A stretch of DNA of 64,000 nt from Mesostigma viride (lineage: Eukaryota > Streptophyta > Mesostigmatophyceae > Mesostigmatales > Mesostigmataceae). The position numbers and the translations under genes were made by a program. Positions 1 through 13,600 of the stretch are shown here, one piece after another. Numbering within the stretch: position 1 is the first letter of the stretch; the number at the start of each line of letters is the position of its first letter. The notes beneath the pieces are model-generated. The model was not told where the DNA came from and made no database searches. It saw only the letters and a program-made list of their open reading frames with translations. The DNA lies in NCBI GenBank assembly GCA_009746045.1, contig RPFO01002304.1, positions 1-64,000 on the forward strand, read 5' to 3'.

Positions 1-309
1 AGCCATGGGGGTTGGTTGGAGTCTGTTTTTCATACATCTGCGTGCCCTATGCCCAATAAAATCTGTTTTGATTTTCTCAACACCATGGAATTTCGTTATG
101 CACACCTTCATAGGTGGGCATGGGATGTATCTCACACCTTTATTCCCTAGGGCGTATGCCTTGGTGGAATGGCCTTGAGCTCAGTGGCTCAGGTGCCCCC
201 ATTCAAGTGGAGGGTCAAAGCTCCCTTGACAGGTGGTTACCCAGGACCCCAGTTCACTGTGGATATCCTGGGCCACCTGGCCTTACTGTTCAGTGGCAGT
301 ATAGGCATG

Positions 310-600
310 GGTGCTGTCATGTTGTCTAGTACAACGTGCTCAGCACAGGTGCAGGATGAAATATTCCTGTCACCTGTCACCAGGACTTCAGTCCCCCATG
401 TGCAGGGCAGGGGTGGCTGGTCTCCCACGTTGTGCAGGTGCAATGTGGCCAGGTCCAGGATGTCATAGTCCTGTCACCTGTCACTCGGACTTCAGCCCCC
501 TCTGTGCAGGGCAGGGGTGGCTGGTCCTCACATGTTGTGCAGGTACAACATGGACAGTGCAGGGTGCAATAAACCTGTCACTCCTCAGGTTGCAGGTAAC
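310..600. repeat. imperfect tandem repeat, period about 104 bp
   Basis: The phrase CCTGTCACCTGTCAC followed by GGACTTCAG begins near 366 and again near 470, and a third partial CCTGTCACTC begins near 574. GTGCAGGGCAGGGGTGGCTGG is likewise repeated about 104 bp apart. About 2.5 diverged copies are present. Confidence 0.6.
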
Positions 601-1057
601 CTGAGCTCAGTTGACCCAGCCTGGCTGGGTATTCTTTCTCTGAGTGGGCGATGATGATGGAACAACATGGAACCTCTTAAACGGTTACCTTGGCATTTTT
701 ACATTGGCTTTCTTGGCTGGTGGTGCACTCCCTGGATAGGCAGACAGGCATAGCTATCTCCCTTGTGAGCTCGCGAGGAGGAGGAACTCCCCGGGCATGT
801 TGAGCTAAACGTGATGCCATCACAAGTATTGCACGAGTTCTGGGGCCCATCTTTTTCAGTCCAGATGTTGCAGTATGGGTGTCAGTTGCTCAGCACCTCA
901 GTCAGCTTGGAGTCAGTCTCCTAGCTGGGCAGGGTCAGGCTTGAAGTCGCTAGCCTTCAACCTGAAAGGAAAACATAATGGGAGTTAGATGAGATGCTTA
1001 GGCTGACACACGGATTTCCGGCCTGCGCGCCGCGTATTGCCTACCGCGGCTGAGCGG

Positions 1058-1101
1058 GACACCTCAGTACAGTACGGCAGGGTGTACGGTACTGAGGTGT
1101 C
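1058..1101. repeat. short perfect hairpin
   Basis: GACACCTCAGTAC (1058-1070) and its exact reverse complement GTACTGAGGTGTC (1089-1101) flank an 18-nt loop. It could be the core of a decayed inverted-repeat element; no function is evident. Confidence 0.55.
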
Positions 1102-3508
1102 ATGTGGACCGATGTGCGGTTAGTGCCAGACTGTTCCTAGGTGCTAGCTCGACCCGCCAGGTCCGGTGTAGCCGGGCCTGACGGGCCGAGTCTTAGCTGG
1201 TTGCTAGTGACGTGGTCGCATGGCATTGCGGTGTACACTTGTCCACTGGTCGTGTGCTGCAGGTAGCACCGCCATAGGCATATAGGCGTAGCACTGGGGA
1301 GTGCCACAGCACCCGAGTCTGCCCAGTTCCATTCTGAGCCCTCAGCTTTCATCGCTCTCTCATTGTATTATTGTAATACAATCATCATTCGCTCTCAGCT
1401 TTCGCAGTTGTTCGTCGTCCCTAGTCTCCATCCAACTGTCGCTGGCTCGAAATTTAGTCCTGTCGTCCCTGTGCTCACCGGGGCCAGGGCCAACAGTAAT
1501 TCGGCAAAGCCTATGCTCACTCGGGCTAGGCTTTAACGGAAACTGCCCTCGGTTGTCGAAATGACAATGAATACAAGTTGCAATAAAAAGGTATCTTGCT
1601 TGATGCGTTATGCATAAAACAAAGGCTCTTCTTTATTTCTTTACGTTATTATCGTTGTCGCATAATTCGTCTTCGTTGCGCATAAGAACCTGTTGCGCTT
1701 GGCACCTTCATCAGTCTTGCTGAATATCCTACGTGGACATGCATTCCATGTAGTTCAGTGCATGCCGCGTGTTAGATACTTCTAGAATCCTCTAGGAGGT
1801 ACCAAGGCAGATGCGCATACATGATGGGCCGATAGTCGGCTCAGTCCTCTTGACAGGACTACACCGGCCCTTGACCAGCCGGTGACGTGGAGGCCTGGGA
1901 GACGCCCACACATTCTACGTGGCGTTATCCCATTGGCGAGTACCAGTGAAGTACAGCCATTGGCCCAATACTACAATAAAGTATATTGTAGTAATCTGTA
2001 CAAGATCCTCTATCTCTGAGGACCCATGTGGACCCTAGATGGGTCTCCAACCAACTTTATTCATCCACCAAGGACTTCCTTTTCGGTGAGTGGCCAGTTG
2101 GTCAAAATGTTTGCTGAAAGAAAAACTAAGTATTTACTAAACGTAACAATATTTTACTTTGATTAAGACATACCAGCCTCTAGCCAACCACACTGCACTT
2201 ATGCCTCCTCATCTGGTCCTCCCAATGCTTTGAAAGTCATCATACCTGGTCTACCGATACCTGGACAAGCCACGCACTGGGTCGCAGCATCGGCCTAGCC
2301 TGAGATAAGCAGACCAGGGATGGTTCCAAACAGGCATGGGGTCACCCGGCCCGCTTGAGACGCAGGCAGGTGCTCCTGTCACGTCCGTGATCATTTACGT
2401 CCGTGCACTCAAGAAGTTACGCGGTTGCCGTAATCGGAATCGTTACCGACGTTTGGTTGGTTCCGATTCAGTAGGCCGCAGGCTTTGTTCCTTGGGCCGG
2501 TGTGGAGCGCCGCGCCGGAAAGGCCTGAATTTCTAGAGTGACAGTCTTAGGTGACCTGACTTAGGTTCAGGCGCAAGACTTTGGGGCGCAAAGCCTTGGT
2601 GGCTTGCGCAATATTCCGGTGCGTGACATTTGGCAGTTATGAATCTTTTGTATTGTCCAGACGGAATGATGTTCAGTCCATCTGACAAAGCTAGATACGC
2701 AGATCGTAGTGTGCGGTGTGCTGGCTCGCACGTGGTTGTCGAACAGACTTGCTCTGCATTTTGCTGGCAGTCTAACTGCACGTCAGGCGGCTTGCTGGCA
2801 AATGCGACAGCGCATGGATGCCGGGATTTTTGGAGGTATTTAGGAGCAGCGCAGCGGCCATGGTGGTCGTTGTTCGCTCGTTTCTCTCCCTCACAACTAG
2901 TTTGTTGTCTTCATGGGGTTAAACTTCTCGAACAGCCCGGAGCAGCCCCCGTGAGTGGTTGCATGTCGTTGCCATGACGATGGTTGATAAGATTGACAAT
3001 GGTTTGATCCGGTTGGGATGTTGTTGGCATTGTGGACGAGAAACGTTCTGCTGACCCGGGAACAGTCCCGGGAAAGGGCCGGTTCGTCGTTGGCCAGTGT
3101 GCCAGTAACTGGGACATGAGCGCAGAGTCACACAGTTGATATAGATTATGACGTAAGTAAACACTGTTGCGCCACAGTGGCGTCATGGTCGGTCTGTGGT
3201 GATTTCGATGGGTCTCAAGGATATGTAGTTACTCTTACAGTTGCGGCAGCACAACTCGGCATTCATTGTAATTTGTCAAATGTTATGGAATGAATGGTTT
3301 GGGCATTGCTTTCATCATAAAGCATCATTGCAATCTTCATAATATAAATATCGGCTGGCTGCGCTGCCTGTCATGAAGGTGGTGGTGCCGTCAAGGACCA
3401 CACCTATCATTTCCACTTTATTCAAACGAGCGAACAACCCTTGGCGGGTTCAGTTCGGACAGCCTGAGCCGGAGATATACCCAAGCTGCTTGCAGAATCA
3501 AGCACTTG

Positions 3509-3640
3509 GAAGAGGATTAAGCTTATCCTTTAAAAAGCTATGAAGAGGATTAGGCTTATCCTTGAAAAAGCCATGAAGAGGATTATGCTTATCCTTGAAA
3601 AAGCACTGAAGAGGTTATTGCTTAGCCTATTTGAAAAGCG
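3509..3640. repeat. 33-bp tandem repeat, about 4 copies
   Basis: Units starting GAAGAGGATTA occur at 3509, 3542, 3575 and (diverged) 3608. The 33-bp period is a multiple of three, so the array reads as an 11-residue repeat on the plus strand, but nothing around it supports a real gene. Confidence 0.65.
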
Positions 3641-4220
3641 TGTGTGGTCCTGTCGTGGGAATTTTTTTTCCCTCTGTGATCCTCTTTTTGCCTTTTTGGC
3701 TCTTCATTTTTTCGAGCTATATAGTGGATCACACACAAGAGTACTCTATTGCTATGGATATGCCTTCCAAGTGATAGGCTAGGATATAATGGCACGCAAA
3801 CGCGACACTCCCTGTGCTTGGGCTCCAACCGATCGCCGAATTGAACTTTGCTTGAAAGTGAACTTTGCTTCCGAAACGAGTCCCTCAAGCCCCATCAAAT
3901 GAAGGGACTATTCCCAAACACGGAAACGACTAGACACACCACACCCCATTTCCCCACTTGCACGTATTGCACACTCAACCACGGGATGAACCACGGGCCT
4001 CTTGTAGATGTGGGGTGCGCCCTGCTGTGGCGAGCGCGCCATTGCATCTTCTCCACCTCCGCCGGAACACACCCGTGAGCATCATCCACCGCCGCATTAC
4101 CCCAGACAATGGGTTATGGCACATGGGCACCATTATGTCAGTGGGTGCACCCTCGGCATTTCTAAAATTTCTTCCAAGGACCCTTGCAGAGGTTGACCAC
4201 CCTGCCGCCAATGCCACCAA

Positions 4221-4300
4221 TGCCATGCTGGCATGCTGGCATGCTGGCATGCTGGCATGCTGCCATACTGGTATGCTGGCATGCAGGCATGCATGCAGGC
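4221..4300. repeat. (TGGCATGC)n microsatellite
   Basis: About eight imperfect 8-bp units. The unit contains the palindrome GCATGC, so either strand can fold. Confidence 0.7.
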
Positions 4301-4515
4301 TCCACCCAATCAAACCCATGCGAAACAAAGACAGGAACGTGGCCATCACAGCTGTTGTGTGTTACTGCGGCAACGGTCCACCCCCACCTGGCGGGGTCAG
4401 GTTTATATTATAGCACATGCTGTAATGGGTATGCCACGCCATGCCCAAAGTCTGTCGTGGGTTGCTACAAAGGTGATGCCTATGCCACACCAAATTGTCC
4501 AGTGTGCATGCTTAC

Positions 4516-4676
4516 CAGGGTGCTTGTAGTCGTGGACCAAAGCTGCACAAACAGCCGCCAGCCAGTCGATGCTCTGCAGATGGTCGCCCACGCCGCTCTC
4601 GCTCAACAGGTGGAACAGGCTGGCGGAGACGTCGCTGATGTGGATCGCGTTGTGGTAAGGGTGCGGCTGCATGCCC
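4516..4676 (-). CDS. PDE gene exon H: catalytic core motifs
   Basis: 161 nt, acceptor CACAG at 4677, donor GTAAGC at 4515. It begins with one base that completes the Arg codon left open by exon G (CG|G), giving a continuous Arg-Gly-Met. It encodes [11 protein letters not shown], matching the PDEase signature in which the first His is the catalytic acid and the second a metal ligand, and then ends at VHDYKHPG, the His-Asp metal-ligand block. It stops after one base of the next codon. Confidence 0.9.
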
Positions 4677-7600
4677 CTGTGATGTGCACCGTACACAAGT
4701 TGCCAGAACGTATGGAAAGGTCGGGATATGACAAGGCGACAGCGTCAAAAAGCATGCTGGGCAGGACACATGGCACACAGGGGCAAGGCGATCGACATAC
4801 AAGGGAGAGAACAGACTGACCACAGACGGCCAGCCAGGAGCACGACGATAGTGCCCCTAGACTACGCCGACCTGCGCAGCTGCACTAGCTTTCATGGGCG
4901 GTGGTGGCATCGAGGAAAAGCAAAGGGTTTCCAGGCACAGACTCACAGCTCTTATTTCCCATATTGCTGGTCGTTGGTAGGTTTTACACCTTGAAAAATC
5001 AGTTCAGCACAGAGAGAATACTGTGACCAATAAAAACATGCTGCCGACGTTCCCACAAGTCTTGGAGGGCTAACCACGGGCAGGGAGCCATGCCTAAAGC
5101 GTGTGCGCCTACAGGTGTGCAGCACAACGCGCTCCTGACTTGGTATGAGCACTAAGCACTTTGCTTTTCATGCTTCCACAGCTGACGGCCATCGGTACGT
5201 GGCACACAACACCTTGAAATGGCCTCTTTCTTACACAAATTATGGCCCATTATGGCCCAGGTTTACAGCATAGCCAGATTGACCCAGGATCCAGTTTGGC
5301 AAATATGCCGTACTGAGCTGCAAACAACCAATCACCCAGCTACACAACCACCTAACCACCTAACGGCACTCAACAACCCAATCACTGAACCACCTAACTA
5401 CCCCGTGTTGTTACGTACGGCACACGAGTATCATACGTCTGTCCATTCATACGTGTATGATACGTCCGGCCTCATTCATACGTCATTCATACGTGCCCCA
5501 ATCACTTACTATTAAGATTTACTCAAGCATAGAAGCAACCAATTCAATTATTAATTTAATGGTTCACATTGCTATCACGCCATAGCTCGGGACCGTCTAG
5601 GCCTTTATAGCCTGAGTTGGTTCATGTCTAACAAATGAATTTGTTATTACCATTGGAAATCAGCTGACGAATTGCAGGAAGTTGCACAGATAGCTCACAG
5701 CATCTACCATCAAGTTCTTGCCAGCGGCAGGGTTGCTCCAATCGGCAACGATTTCGTACGTACCTGGAATGTATCCAGCTGCTGGGATATGGTAGACCCC
5801 TACATCAAGCTGCGGCAATCTCAGCACTATATATCATTATGCAATATGCTCTGCCTTCTGCAAGCAATGATGCTTACGCTGAAGGCTAAACACGCAAAGA
5901 GAGGGGACGGATCGAAACAGTTCGACATAATTAAGCTGCTCCGGCCTGGCCCATGATGATGGCAGCGCCGCCAACATTGCGCACCAGCTAGCCCTACTGT
6001 CTTGCCGAGCTTCCTCTTCTAAGTCTGGCAGTCTGCTCATCCTTTTTGTCGCTAAAACGATCCGTCAAGTAACATTCTTTCACATTTGGCGGACCTGTTT
6101 GCATTCCTCAATGCCCTCATTAACCTTTCCGCCCAGATGAGCCCGGATGCGTGTACGTAGCCCCAACGGTTTTCTGCGGAGTGCCCAAGTACTAACCACA
6201 TTACTTGCATTCCAGATTTGCTTCCTCCCTCTCTACCGAATTAAGGTCGGTGAATTTTCTTACAACCCTAAGCACATGATGAGTGTGCTCCGGTCCTGGT
6301 CGTTCCCCGCCTGCCATGGCTACAAATCACACTGACCGAACACTGCTAGACATGAGTTTAGGCGCCAAGAATGCATTATTTTAATGTGCAGGCCAGGATG
6401 CTTGCATGCATGCTTGGTCAAATCGGCAGCAGCTGTGCTGCTTGTACGTGGCAAAAGCCCTGCGTCGCGCCTGTGCCGCGCCGTCGGCCTAGGGGAAAAG
6501 TGTAGTGACCAGCCCGCGCCGTAAATTACGCACAAGTAGCCGTATTTTTGACGAAATTACGGCGCGACCTTTCGAACAGTATCTTACGCGTATTTACGGC
6601 GGGGGTGTGCCGTACGTAACAACACGGTAACTATCCAACACCCAAACCAGCCAGGCATGGGCCCGCCCAGTTGCCCTCGCATGCCCGCACCATCGCAACC
6701 CCCCATACACGCCCTGCTCACCTAGCCAGCCACACACCCAGCCAGCCACCTCCTCAACTACGCATGAAGGCAATATCAGCCGTGCATGACCTCACCTTGC
6801 AACACTTGCATTGCCTGGGTAGTTTGCATGAGGCAGCTTCCATCTCGTTGTCAGCAACTGAAAAGGGCCTAATTCTTCACAGTAATGAATGAGCAACACC
6901 GTTGGATACGTTCTCCTATCCCTCTTTAAAACAGTCTTTACAACACAGTCTTTACATGTAAATCAGAAAGACAAGGGCAAATTTCTGGACAAGGTGGCAA
7001 TGACCACTGCACCATGCTCTTGAGAAATTCTCATTAATCCAGCTCTCTACCCTTCAGAAGCTGCCTTGCGTTAGCAACAATTCTGGGCCCTCTAGCTTGC
7101 TCACCTTGCTTAATCTGACATGCTTCTTTATGGTTGCCGGGAGATGCGAAGCTTGAGCCCAGCGTGTCGTGGCGAGGTCATCTGCCCGACTCATACATCT
7201 CGAAACCGCATTGCCGACTAATAAAAAACGATGGCCCCCTATGCCTTTTGTATCTGGCGTCAAAAGATCGATGAACTCGCTTGGAAAACACTGTCGCAAA
7301 GAGCTGTCTACAGGAATTATAAGCGATTTTTCGCAACTTTTACCGCACTTACTGCACATCCAGAAGACCAATAGCGACCTTTGCGCGGAATCTTGGGCAC
7401 GCCATATGTCCTGCTGGCTTATTGCCGCAGGATGGGCGTTATAGGAAGTTCGGGCATAGCGTATAGGAAGTTCGGGCATTAATTAATTAATTAATTAATA
7501 GACACGTGACTGCGTCACGTGAGCATAAGTCCTCAGTGGGAGGGGAACATGGGATGGAATGGATGGTATAAGCTATCTAGGTCCTAGTTACAGGGGTGTG

Positions 7601-10600
7601 GGCACCGCGGCCCGAATCGCTATGAATGCCATACTTGGTCACACGCGGAGCCCCCACAGGCTTGGGGGTGGTCTCCTTCATCACTACTTGCCATCTATCC
7701 TTGCGCACCATCTGCCTCCATATTACAGACAAACCAGGAGGCTGCCCGGGGGTGAGCCCGTCACGTCTAGTGTAGCACATGTCCATGCCGAGTCTATCAC
7801 GAAAAGTCCACGGGTGGCGGCCCTGCCGCGCGCGGCCGGGGGCACGCCAGGTGAGGACATATCGCCCAGGCTGGGCGGGCTTGGTGCCAGCTAGTCTATC
7901 TGATGTATCTACCTGATCTGTGCGGGCCAGGTGCCCGGCTAGGCCCAGGCGCCTGTGCCTAATAATGTGGGAAACATAGGGCAAATCAGCGTACAAATCC
8001 TCATTACTAATGTGCAAACCAAAGGGGATGTTAAGGGCCTTGCGCAGCATCTTGGTGACGGCGCCGTCGAGTCGTTGCTCCAGCTCCTGCATCAGTGTCC
8101 ACGTCTCGGCGCCGTAGGTCAGGATCGTCAGAATGACGACCTTGAAGAGGTCACGCTTGACGATCCGGGGTAGGGCGGGGTTGCTCCACCAGCGGCGGTG
8201 GTCATGGAGGTGCGCCCACGCCATGCCGATCCGTGTCGTCATGTCGTCCTCGCAGTCAGGAAGCCAACTGCCGAGCAGCTTGAAGCGGCCTGAAGTAGGG
8301 TAGTTGACCTCGGCATCGTCTAAGAGGCGGAGTGTGGGTGGGGGCCCTGCCATGCCGAGGGCCAGGGCCTCCGTTTTGGGGCTGATTTCTAGACCAACCG
8401 CCCGAGCCTCGAGCGCCAGGCAGTCCAGCCAAAGTTGGGCAGACTCCGGCTTCTCGATGAGCGTGATGTCGTCGGCATAAATGAGGTCAGCTAGTAAATT
8501 CTGCTTGTTAGTCGGCCCCCCTTCCCCAAGCTCGTTCGTGATCGCTAGGCCAGGGGCACGGCCTGCAATGCTAGCAAAGCGAGCACGTGCCTGGCGCATA
8601 ACATAATCCACTACAATAATAAACAGGTACGGCGACAGGACGCAACCCTGCCAGACGCCGGTCTGCAGTGGGCAGGGCGGGGTTATGCCGTGCTGAGTGC
8701 GCACCGAAGTGGTGGACCCCTCATACAGCGTGCGGATGACGGTAATCAGGGGAGTGGGGACGCGAGCGCGAGCAAGTACAGCCCATAGAGCGTCCCAGAG
8801 GACAGAATCAAAAGCCTTGATGAAGTCGACGAAGATCAGGATGGCGGGAAACTCACCAGGTTGCAGGAGAGCGATTTCCTCGAAGAGGCGACGCGCGACG
8901 AAGATGGCCATGACGGTGTTGCGCCCAGGACGGAAGCCCATTTGACTTTCCCCAAGGTGACAGTCGAGAGCAGAACGAAGGCGGTTGAGGATCATGCGCA
9001 TGAACAACTTAAGTGCGGCGCTCTGGATGCAGACTCCTCTGTAGTTGGCGGGGTCGTCAGGGGAACCTTTGTTTTTGTACAGCATAATACGGTAGCTGTG
9101 CTGCCACTCAGGAATCGGCGGCGCGTCGGCAAGCAGGATCCGGTTGCAGACGTCAAGCAGGAACCCCGTGAGCGCCGTCAGCTTAATCACCGGGGCTGGG
9201 AGCTGGTCAGGTCCAACGGCAGCATAGAAGCGGAGTTGCTTGGCGGCGGTGCTCAGCTCGAGCTCGGTGAACGGCGGGAGCTCGTTGGGGTGGGCCAGGG
9301 GTTCCGTCAGGGCTGGGTACGTGTAGTCCTGCTCAGCGGCGGGCGGCGTGGGCGGCGCAGGGACGTCCGCCGGTGCTACTGCCAGGCGTGCGGCCGCCAG
9401 AGGGCCAAGCGGCGGAGGCGGCGGGGGGGCGCCGAGCAGCCGGGACTGGGAGGAATACCACTGGTTGAGCTGCTGCTGCGGTGAGCCAGAGAGCGTCCGC
9501 GGCGCCGGCTGCGCGCCGCCGGCGGGCCGTTGGGCGTGACGCAGGCGGGTCCAGGCGTACTTGCCGTGCTGGTCCTTGAGGTGGGCGAAGTACTCGCGGA
9601 CATGAAGGTCCTCCTGCTCCTTGGTCGCCTGCCGGATGGCCGAGTGGTAATCGGCTTTGAGGCGGGCGTAGCGGGCGGGGTCGCGGTTGTCGCGCAGGGC
9701 TTGCCGGGCCTGGATGACGGCGGGGAGCCGGTGCAGGCTGGTGAAGCGGGGCGGGCGGCGGGGGGGCAGTAGGGCCCCGGCCGCGGGCAGCTTGTCAGCG
9801 AGGTGCCGAAGGGCCGATGCCGGGCCGGCAGCGAACAGCTGGGCGTGGCTGGCCGGGATGTCCAGCGCGTCGACGAACGCCTCTGCGGCGCGCTTGTGGG
9901 CGCGTTTTTCAGGGAAGTCCTCCAGAGCGTCGTCAGATTTCTCGAGCAACTGAAGTGTGCGCAAATCAGGTGGTGCCACGTGCTTACGAAAGGGCGAGGG
10001 GAATCGCAGGCGGATGCGGGCGGTGACGATGCGATGATCGGAGCGCACCAGGGGGATCACATGCGAGCGAGCAGCTAGTACAGATCCTTGATGACGCTTG
10101 CGCATTACAACATAGTCAATGCAGCGTTCAGTGCCAGTTGGCGAGGTGTGTGTGACCAAAGCATCTGGACTATGTGGAAAGCGGGTGTTGGCAGTGACCA
10201 AATCGCATGTCGTAAGCAAATCAGCAAAAAGTTCGGTGTTGGCATTGGAGACCGTACCGTTGGGGGCGTGCTGACATCCGCCAGTACCCGGTGGTAGCGT
10301 GGCGTTGGCGTCCAGCAGCAGAGCGAGGTAGTTGCGACCAGGGATGCCGTTCGCCAGGTTCTCCAGCGCTGCAAAGAAGTCCTTGCGGTCTTGTTCTGGG
10401 TGGCCGGAGTGGGGTGCGTAACCAACGCCCACCGTCAGGGCGTAGGTCGAGTGGCCCTCCATCGAATGAAAAGTGGCCACGAGGAGCGAGCGTTGACCAG
10501 CTGGGGTTCGCCCATGTGGCGTACGGCGAGCGGGGAGCAGAGGAGACCGACGCCCCCGTTCCCGGTGCCGTCGCCGCCTCCGTAGTAGAACCGCCAGCCG

Positions 10601-13600
10601 TCGATGTCGTCAGCAACAAGGGCAGTTGATCCGCGGGCCGATGCAGTGCGCCTGTGTTCTTGGATTCCCAGGATGGCGATATTATTGTCGATGCAGAAAC
10701 CAATAAGATTGGAGACTCGATGGCACTGACAGTCGTCACTGCGCAGGCAGTGACAGCGGTCAGCGTCGGGCTGGAGCGTGCGGGCGTTGAAGGTGGCGAT
10801 GACCAAGGGCGCGCGTTGACCGAAAAGGGGGGTGCAGGCGGGGGTGGGGGCGGAGATGGAGCAGGGTGGTGATGGGGGTGGGGGTGGAGGTGGTGGGGTA
10901 GGGGGGGCGGGTTGGGGACTTATGCTTTCAATCACCATTTCGATTCTTCCTGCCAACGCGTCGAGGCGACGCCGACGGTTGGCTCGGGTGGCCAGGTAGA
11001 ATGAGTTTGCGTCTGCACGCATAAGAAATGCGTGCAGTCTGAGGAGGTTTCGGAGGCGGCCGCGCGAGGCGGGGCTAACCTGGCTCCGTCGTTCGGGCAT
11101 AGAGTTAATTATCTGACAACAAAGATATGCATTGCATAAAGCAAGAAATAGACGAATTTCGCACCCCTGGCATATTTATTCACGTCAATGCTGGAAAATT
11201 AACAGCAAAACTCAGAATACGAAAACACTAACGTTTTCGGGGATGCATAATCTGAGCTATCGTGCCGGGATTTTCGAATCCTCCCGTGACCAGGAGTCTT
11301 TGAGACACGTACCACCGAGAAATCTAGTTTTCGCGAGAAAAATGGTGCGCTGCACAAAAATCGGCTTTCTCTTAATATAGTTTAACTAACGCACGCGGGA
11401 AAGATAGGGCCGCTATGCCTTGGCCTGCATGTGGAAAGCTGTCTGCGACATGGGCTGACTAATTCGATCTGTACAAAGGGTTTCATGCTCGCCTGAATTT
11501 TCCTTTTATGACCCGTTTGTCTGGGGATAAGGGTCGGTGGCTATTAATTAGTGGTCCGAGAAAATTAATTGTAGGTTTGATACGACTTGCTTGCCAAGAT
11601 TCGTATTTGGATGCACTGGCTGAGATTAGCTAGGGACCTGTAGGGTCGGCAGTCGGCTGGTTACTTTATAGTGAATCTTTGACTGATTTGGTTTTTTAGT
11701 GAGTCGTGATTAATTACTGTATAGTAGACTTGGACCGGCCCAAGGGGTCGATGGGCGAGATTTATTTTTGTCAGTCTTGAGAACCGGCTTGTACGACTAC
11801 CTGTACATACGGTTAACGCACTCGCCTAGGGGTGCGTGGCCACGTTATTTGTCTTAACCCCTAAATGGGCAGAAATACTGCCGATGCATCGGCTGTAACT
11901 TCACAATTTTGCAAACCAGATGCCATCCAACCCACCCATATCCAATGGCTGTCCTTGGGGGCCAAGCATGTCCATGAGTTGCCCTTCGGGTTGGTATATC
12001 ACAACCTTACATATATGCAGGGTAGGCCATGTATAACTGCCTTCAAAGCCAGGGGGGTCAAGACGAGCGTTTTCATTTTTGGTAGAATGTGCATTTTGAA
12101 TTATGTTGTAAGAGCTAGGCACCTACCACTTCAGGGATGATAAACAATTAGTTGCTGAACAGTTTGAGCCATTGGGGTCATCATTTGGGTGGGTATACCA
12201 GCAGTTACACCCAGTACAGCCCATAGGGGTACCGTTGGTAAAAAGTAACCAAGGGGGTAGGAGTGGGCATACTACCTACTAATACCTACTAATATGGCCC
12301 CCAACCATGCCACACAATACATTTCCCTTCCACAATGATGGGGAAACATAACTGCATCATCACACTGCCCTTACATGGCACCTATGTGCAGGTGCCACCT
12401 TGTCCATGCACGTAGGTAACGTGGTGCGGATACCCTACGCAAGGCATGCATTCTAGGAGGCAGCCACCAACAAACTAGTGATTTTAAGCCTATTTCAGCT
12501 TGCCCTAGCAAGGATAAACTAGGCCTAAGCTGCTATAGCTTGCCAGGTGATGGCCAGCACACCTGGTGGCACATGCTGACAATGGGAAGCTTCTACTCAC
12601 CGGTTACATGCTTGATGATGCCACAGAGACCAGCCAACTGCCTCACACTCATGCAATATGTGTGTGGGAAATGTATAACAAACATATATGGAGGTATTCA
12701 AACCCATACAGCCTCTAAAACTTTTCACCATCACCCTGTGGCAGGTCAACTGACTGAGGGAAGCATCTAAGAAGGGTGTTTTAGAAAGGGGCCAGGCCAG
12801 GGTCAAGAAAGAAGCATGAATAATGCAAAAAGAATGTGCTACACAAGCTAGAACGTATATATAAACGCCAAACATCGATAGGAAAACGATAACTCAGCTT
12901 TACCAGGCATGGATGGCGTTACCTTGGCCCAGGCGGTGGCCGCAAAATGGCGCATTTCGGCACACCAAAGTTGTGCAGCATGGTCGCTGGATTCGGCGAT
13001 TTCTGGCCACCCTTGCACGTTTACGACTACTATGTATCATAAAAAGTACAAAGAAACCAATATATCCTTTAAAATACGCCGGAAAGTTATTGCTGTCAAC
13101 GTTTCTATCGTCCGGCCTGATCGCAGTTTTTTCCAGCAAGAACGCTGCCGACACCTATCAAATGGCATTCCCGCGAACCAAAAATTGGCCTGTATCATCT
13201 TTAGGACGTATAAAATCAATTTCCTGAGTTTGGTCAGAAAATTCGAACGAAAACGTAAATGCCATGCGTGGGCGCAAGCCGCCATGGCCAGGTCGTCGTT
13301 TTCCGGAATGCACGTTGTACGTGAAAAAGTACCCTGACCCCTTGTACTTTGACCGGCCAGAACACCTCTATAACTTTGTCAGAAGTATGCAAACCCTAGT
13401 ACCATGCTGTGAGGAAAATTATAAACTTTCGATCTTCTCAGCTAAACTTTTCCTAATTCTCAATAGTTTTCGCGGCATTCGGTCCCCCGAGAAGGGGCCG
13501 ACGTGTCGGCTGTAACTCAGTTTTAGGCGGAAAATCGGCAGCCAGACCATTTAGGGGTTAAGTGGCGTTTTCAGCACTGTTCAGGCCGGCGCATGACGCA

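Larger units (their letters stand above)
1..4515. other. non-coding stretch 3' of the last visible phosphodiesterase exon
   Basis: I find no convincing protein-coding or RNA gene here on either strand; open frames are short and show no family motifs. By position it should be the intron following exon H of the minus-strand phosphodiesterase gene, since the remainder of the catalytic domain (the ENHH-type and second metal-Asp motifs) was looked for and not found. It holds the simple repeats listed separately (310-600, 1058-1101, 3509-3640, 4221-4300). Confidence 0.5.
7478..11100 (-). mobile_element. LINE (non-LTR retrotransposon, RTE-like) in PDE intron
   Basis: A single element with an apurinic-type endonuclease followed by reverse transcriptase, ending 3' in a (TTAA)n tract at 7478-7499, the kind of short-repeat tail typical of RTE elements. 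The C-terminal segment after RT ([29 protein letters not shown]) resembles RTE-group proteins; the clade assignment is from motif memory only. The sequence GTTCGGGCAT occurs at the 5' end (11091-11100) and twice just beyond the 3' tail (7448-7457 and 7470-7479). It may be a target-site duplication, in which case the first codons of the ORF derive from target DNA. One frameshift separates the endonuclease start from the rest. Confidence 0.85.

Noticed and set aside
2533-4349. Missing 3' exons of the PDE catalytic domain
   Set aside because: Searched by eye for the ENHH-type and LLxHxADxSNP-type blocks on the minus strand; none seen.
8861-9484. Plus-strand frames of 60-200 codons across 7.5-10.9 kb
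   Set aside because: Shadows of the minus-strand LINE ORF in GC-rich sequence.
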